Origin: Tenebrio molitor
Lineage: Eukaryota > Arthropoda > Insecta > Coleoptera > Tenebrionidae
Length of the DNA: 64,000 nt
Direction: 5' to 3'
Assembly (NCBI RefSeq): GCF_963966145.1
Contig: NC_091053.1
Location: 868,001 to 932,000, forward strand
The position numbers were made by a program, and so were the translations under genes. Shown in pieces: positions 60,135-64,000 of the stretch (position 1 is its first letter; each line of letters begins with the position of its first letter). The notes beneath the pieces are model-generated. The model saw nothing but the letters and a program-made list of their open reading frames with translations. It was not told the DNA's origin and did no database searches.

Positions 60135-62095
60135 GCCAATCTGTGTCTTCTGGGGTTCCGCAGGACTCCGTTCTTAGACATGTCCTGGTCATTTGTACGA
60201 TAGTAGAATATTTGGAACGACTTGTGCAGGTTTTTATAACGTACTAATACTTTTATGAGGGTTGGAACGCTTGGGACAGCCCATTTAAATCAGATCTGCT
60301 TCCTCTCGTCACCGTTCCGAACGATATAATTTTGATTGTGGCGCGTCCGCCCCGATTTTCACCTGGCACCTTGATATTAAATTAAATCCGGATCGTTCCT
60401 CTGGCAGAATCAAAATGAAATTTTTATTGCGAACCGTCCGTAATTACTTTTCTGCATCGCAATTTGTCCACAAAGCCCGAAATGACTCTTCACTTCTGGC
60501 AGTCGATTGTGATTTTAATTTAACCCGTATGATAAGGAATTGTCCGTCAACATTTTCTACAACGTCCGTATTAATTTATTTTAATAATCAGATCCGGAGT
60601 GGCCTGGGGCCGGCTTAAGATGCCAGCGACTAAATAATAATGCGAATTCGACGATCCTTTATGACGGATGAAAAAGAAGAGGAATAAAAGGAGAGAAAAA
60701 AATGAGCACCGCTATCGGCAGAAAGTTTTCCAACGGCCATAATGAAAACAGCAACAATGCATATTACGGTATGTGGAAGTCTCAAGTGGCGATAATTCGC
60801 CAAGTAATTTATTACGTTCCAAAAAGACGTTATTAAAAGAGAAAATGCCGGATTCTTGCAGTCCTCATTGTATCGGACGGAATAATTGGACGTTGTGTTT
60901 ACGCCAAAAAAATCATAACAGATGGTATTTCCTTAGGTAACAGGTAGACGACCTTGCCTGGGGACCTCAACTTTTGATTACACGCCGGTGTGAATCGCAG
61001 ACGTGATGTAATGCGGTAATAAGGTGACTATCAATAAGTTTTCTTGTATTCAAAGCTCTCCTCCTTTGTGCGCGCGGATAAATTTTTACGATGTCTTTGC
61101 TAAGGCCGTAACTGGTTTAATTGCCGACACCCGGTGGTAAATTCTGCTCTTAGTGTTAATAAAATCCTCTAATAACGTACTTACGTTTTCAATTACAACA
61201 CACCTTTAGCCTGGTGTCGCTTCGTTTTTCACCGGAGCTCGGATTGCCATAAATGCAAATTTCGTGTTTGCCTTCTCGTCTACGTCTCGTTTCTCGATTG
61301 CTTCATTAAAGATCAGATCGTCGTTTTTACTACTTGATGGGCAAACGATAAATCAACGTCGTTTCGCTAATTATCGAGGATGCAACTTTTCCGACGCGTT
61401 TCCCGAAAAAATCGTCGAGCTTTTCGCACCTGCTAATTAAAACGCGGTTTGTTTTAGTGTTTGAAAAAATTAATCAACCGCCGATGCGACTCTTCATAAA
61501 TCATCGATTTTTTCCCTTTCGTAATTATATTTCGAGCGAAATATTCATCGCTAACGACGCCATTGATTAATTACAATAAATCCTATGACGACATGCGAAC
61601 GTATTAACTGACTGCTAACAATACCCTTGCGCCACTGATATCACGTCCTTCTTCTTCTTCTTTACAAATTACTTCTTAGCTCGTGTTAATCTTTGAAATA
61701 ATTATCTCGGACAGGACAGGATTCGCCCGCGTCTACGACGGAACACGCCGGATGTATATCATGCAAGGAACTAATTAAGTTTCGTAAATTTCGTCTGGAC
61801 CGCTCTTAACGAGACAAGTTAGTTTTATGGAGGAGACACCTGCAACTGTTGCCTCTCGTTTTCCAAATTTTTTCCCCTTTATTCCTCGTTTTCAGACTTT
61901 GACCAATTTACCAGTTAATGAGAGGCGTGTTTCGGACGCTAACTGGCTCCCAACATGCGACTGCTCTTCCCTAATTGTCCCTCGAAGGTGATTTTTGACA
62001 ACTTGCAAATTTCACAACGTATGGAAACTACAAGGCGAATAAAAAACGGCCAACAAATCAACTCTGCTTGGTAAGAGACAGAGCAAGAAAATCAT
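60135..62095. other. No gene seen
   Basis: Unique-looking AT-rich DNA with no recognisable exon or repeat. Confidence 0.4.
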
Positions 62096-62107
62096 ATAGG
62101 GTAAGAG

Positions 62108-63117
62108 GAAGAAAAAAGAATGGAACAACCATATAGAAAGAATGAGAGACAGCAGAATGGTAAAAATCGCAAGAGACAAGTCACCAAAGGGACCAAGGAA
62201 GAGGTGGTGTGGCGACATCCAAAGAAGAGGTGAAGAATCGAAGAAGGAACAGCCAACTGGGCTAATAACGAGAAAGAAGAAGAAGAAAAAGAAGACCTCA
62301 GTTTATATTTTATTATTATCAGATCGTTATGTTTTGTTGAACAAACTGGAGGGATCTGCATAGGAAACACTATTTCTTTTGGTGTTCCGCAGGAATGCTT
62401 GTTTGGACCTTTGCTGTTCAATCCAAATCTTCAAAAATATCACAGCAAATCCAAAAACAAATTTGTTCCACCTTATCCCACCAGTACCCTCCATTTTGAC
62501 TCAAGACCAAGAACAGACTTGTACTCATTCAACAATATTCTTTTGCTCATTCTCGCGTTTCCTTTCAAGCAGATCCACCATCTGGCACGTCCTACGCTCT
62601 TTCCCGTTTTCTCCGTCGGTCCACCTCGCCTTCCAACTCTTCTCGCGGTCTTGAAGAAAAAAGAATAGAACAACCATATAGAAAGAATGACAAGAATCGC
62701 AAGAGACAAGTCCCCAAAGGGACGAAGATCAACAGGAAGACCAAGGAAGAGGTGGTGTGGCGACATCCAAAGAAGAGGTTAAGAATCGAAGAAGGAACAG
62801 ACAACTGGGCTAATAACGAGAAAGAAGAAGAAGAAAAAGAAGACTTCAGTGTACGTTTTATTGTTATTAGATCGTTATGTTGTGTTGAAGAAACTGGAGT
62901 GATTTGCAGTTCGCGAAACGAGTTTCAATCCAAAGGAATCACTATTTCTTGTGGTGTTCTGCAGGGACCCTTCTTTGGACCTAGGTTGTTCAATCCAACT
63001 ATCTGGCACTAAATCTTCCACGACTAGCGATCCAAAAACAATCTTTTGCTCTTTTTCGCGTTTTCTTTCAAGCAGCTCCACCATCTTCGCCTTCCAGGTC
63101 TTCTCGCGTTCTTGATC
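62108..63117 (+). repeat. Tandem duplication (545-bp offset) of a LINE 3' tail and RT fragment
   Basis: Two direct units start GAAGAAAAAAGAATRGAACA at 62108 and 62653. Each encodes WNNHIERM, RDKSPKG and PRKRWCGDIQRRG, a C-terminal tail pattern of non-LTR retrotransposons, followed by a run of AAG/GAA triplets. The second unit keeps the fuller RRSTGRPRKRW form. Each unit then carries a degraded reverse transcriptase motif (CGVLQGPFFGPRLFN at about 62952-63000 in the second), so 3' tail sequence comes before RT sequence. Frames are broken throughout. Confidence 0.7.
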
Positions 63118-63119
63118 TC

Positions 63120-63590
63120 GTTCCGCGGAGCGTCATTCCGGTGGGAACCCGCCGGAATTTGTCACTGGTTCCCTTCGCATCGAGCGCGCCTTCGTCCGGC
63201 AATCATGTCCGTCCTTCGTGATGGTGCAATATGCATTTTGTCGTGCACGACTGGATTCTGCAAATCTTTCGAATTGGGTGCAAGTCTTTCTTCACATGAC
63301 TAAGTCCGCGCGGTTTTGCGGGCAAAAGAAACCGCACGGTTCAATCACGTCCGACTTTTTAAGCTTGCTCCGCGAAATAACTTCCAGTTGTGGATATCGT
63401 CCGTATCGAAAAAGTTTGATGAATTGCTTTTTGTCGTGGAGCACCTGCATTGTTTCGTCCTGTCGGCGTGCGTTACATGTTTCGAATTGCGCGCTACCGC
63501 TTCGACATAAAACCGGGCCGCGTTCACGTTGTGCCCCAAGCGGGGACGGCACTTTCCCCCGGAAAAATCAACGACACTAAAGAAGTGGAT
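63120..63590. other. No gene assigned
   Basis: A GC-richer stretch with open frames on both strands (63218-63580 plus, 63292-63596 minus). None has a family pattern or credible splice sites. Confidence 0.35.
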
Positions 63591-63596
63591 CGTCAA

Positions 63597-63941
63597 TCTA
63601 TATATGTATATATAAAACTGAATGTCTGTTTGTTTGTATATTTTGTATGCAAATCTACAGTTTTACTCCGATCTTGATGAAATTTTGTACACTTGATCTT
63701 CAAAACAACAAGAAAATTACTGTCTACTTTAATTTTACAAAAACCAACCCCTACTACCATTTTCAACCCTGTTAAGAAAAAAAGACAGTTTTTTCGAGTT
63801 GGAAATACCCTCACCTTCGCCGCTTCACCCCTATTTCATCCTCTGAGTATATCGTCATCTTCGCCGCTTGACACCCACAAAAAGCAACCCCTATTATCAT
63901 TTTTAAGCCTGTTAACCACAAAAACAGTTAGTAAAAGCTAG
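63597..63941 (+). mobile_element. Helitron internal-deletion derivative (345 bp)
   Basis: Both tips are present: TCTATATATG after an A at the left and AGTAAAAGCTAG before a T at the right. A deletion joins AGCCTGTTAACCACAAAAAC to the last dozen bases, removing the captured exon and the subterminal GC hairpin. Confidence 0.8.
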
Positions 63942-64000
63942 TTCCAAATATTCCAGAGATGGATCTTTTGGATGGTCATCGCGTAACAACCAGCTCCCAC

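Noticed and set aside
62279..62297. GAA/AAG triplet run as a coding lysine-rich domain
   Set aside because: It is a microsatellite tail after the LINE-like coding end, and frames stop soon after in both duplicated units.

Overview
The window looks like animal nuclear DNA, most likely from an insect and possibly a beetle (the order is an inference). It has short coding exons with GT...AG splice sites separated by kilobase-scale AT-rich introns. It also holds many copies of Helitrons, tRNA-derived SINEs, MITE-like elements and decayed non-LTR reverse transcriptases. Nothing prokaryotic is present. Nearly all longer open frames are chance frames or repeat-derived.

Genes. (1) At the left edge a minus-strand first coding exon (880-940) starts an unidentified secreted or membrane protein. 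It encodes a short hydrophobic N-terminus and ends at a good splice donor. A GC-rich leader and possible initiator lie near 1282, and the rest of the gene runs out of the window to the left. (2) Between 27.2 and 40.4 kb, five minus-strand exons join in frame to encode the last 208 residues of the autophagy protein ATG16 (ATG16L1-like). They cover the C-terminal WD40 blades through the stop codon. Exons for the ATG5-binding region, the coiled coil and the first WD blades were not found in the 23.5 kb to the right, so they lie in a very long intron I could not resolve or beyond the window.

Repeats fill much of the remainder. A Helitron family (5' TCTATATATA, 3' CTAG, A^T insertion) has eight copies. 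One is complete (11046-11822) and carries a captured, pseudogenised exon resembling the N-terminal domain of tyrosine-recombinase-like insect proteins. A TACAGGGTGT-ended family occurs singly and as inverted dimers, and a tRNA-derived SINE has four copies. Three elements contain arrays of the palindrome CACTAGTG. Other structures are a 258-bp duplication built on CCCACT-AGTGGG palindromes, a GTCGAC-rich cluster beside an ATG16 exon, a two-monomer higher-order satellite at 53.8 kb split by a Helitron, and tandemly duplicated LINE fragments at 6.6 and 62.1 kb.

Layout. 0-1.3 kb: first intron, first exon and leader of the left gene. 1.3-27.2 kb: intergenic DNA with repeats. 27.2-40.4 kb: ATG16 3' exons with repeat-bearing introns. 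40.4-64 kb: probably ATG16 intron or upstream DNA, densely seeded with repeats. Both genes are transcribed leftwards, and no functional link between them is visible.
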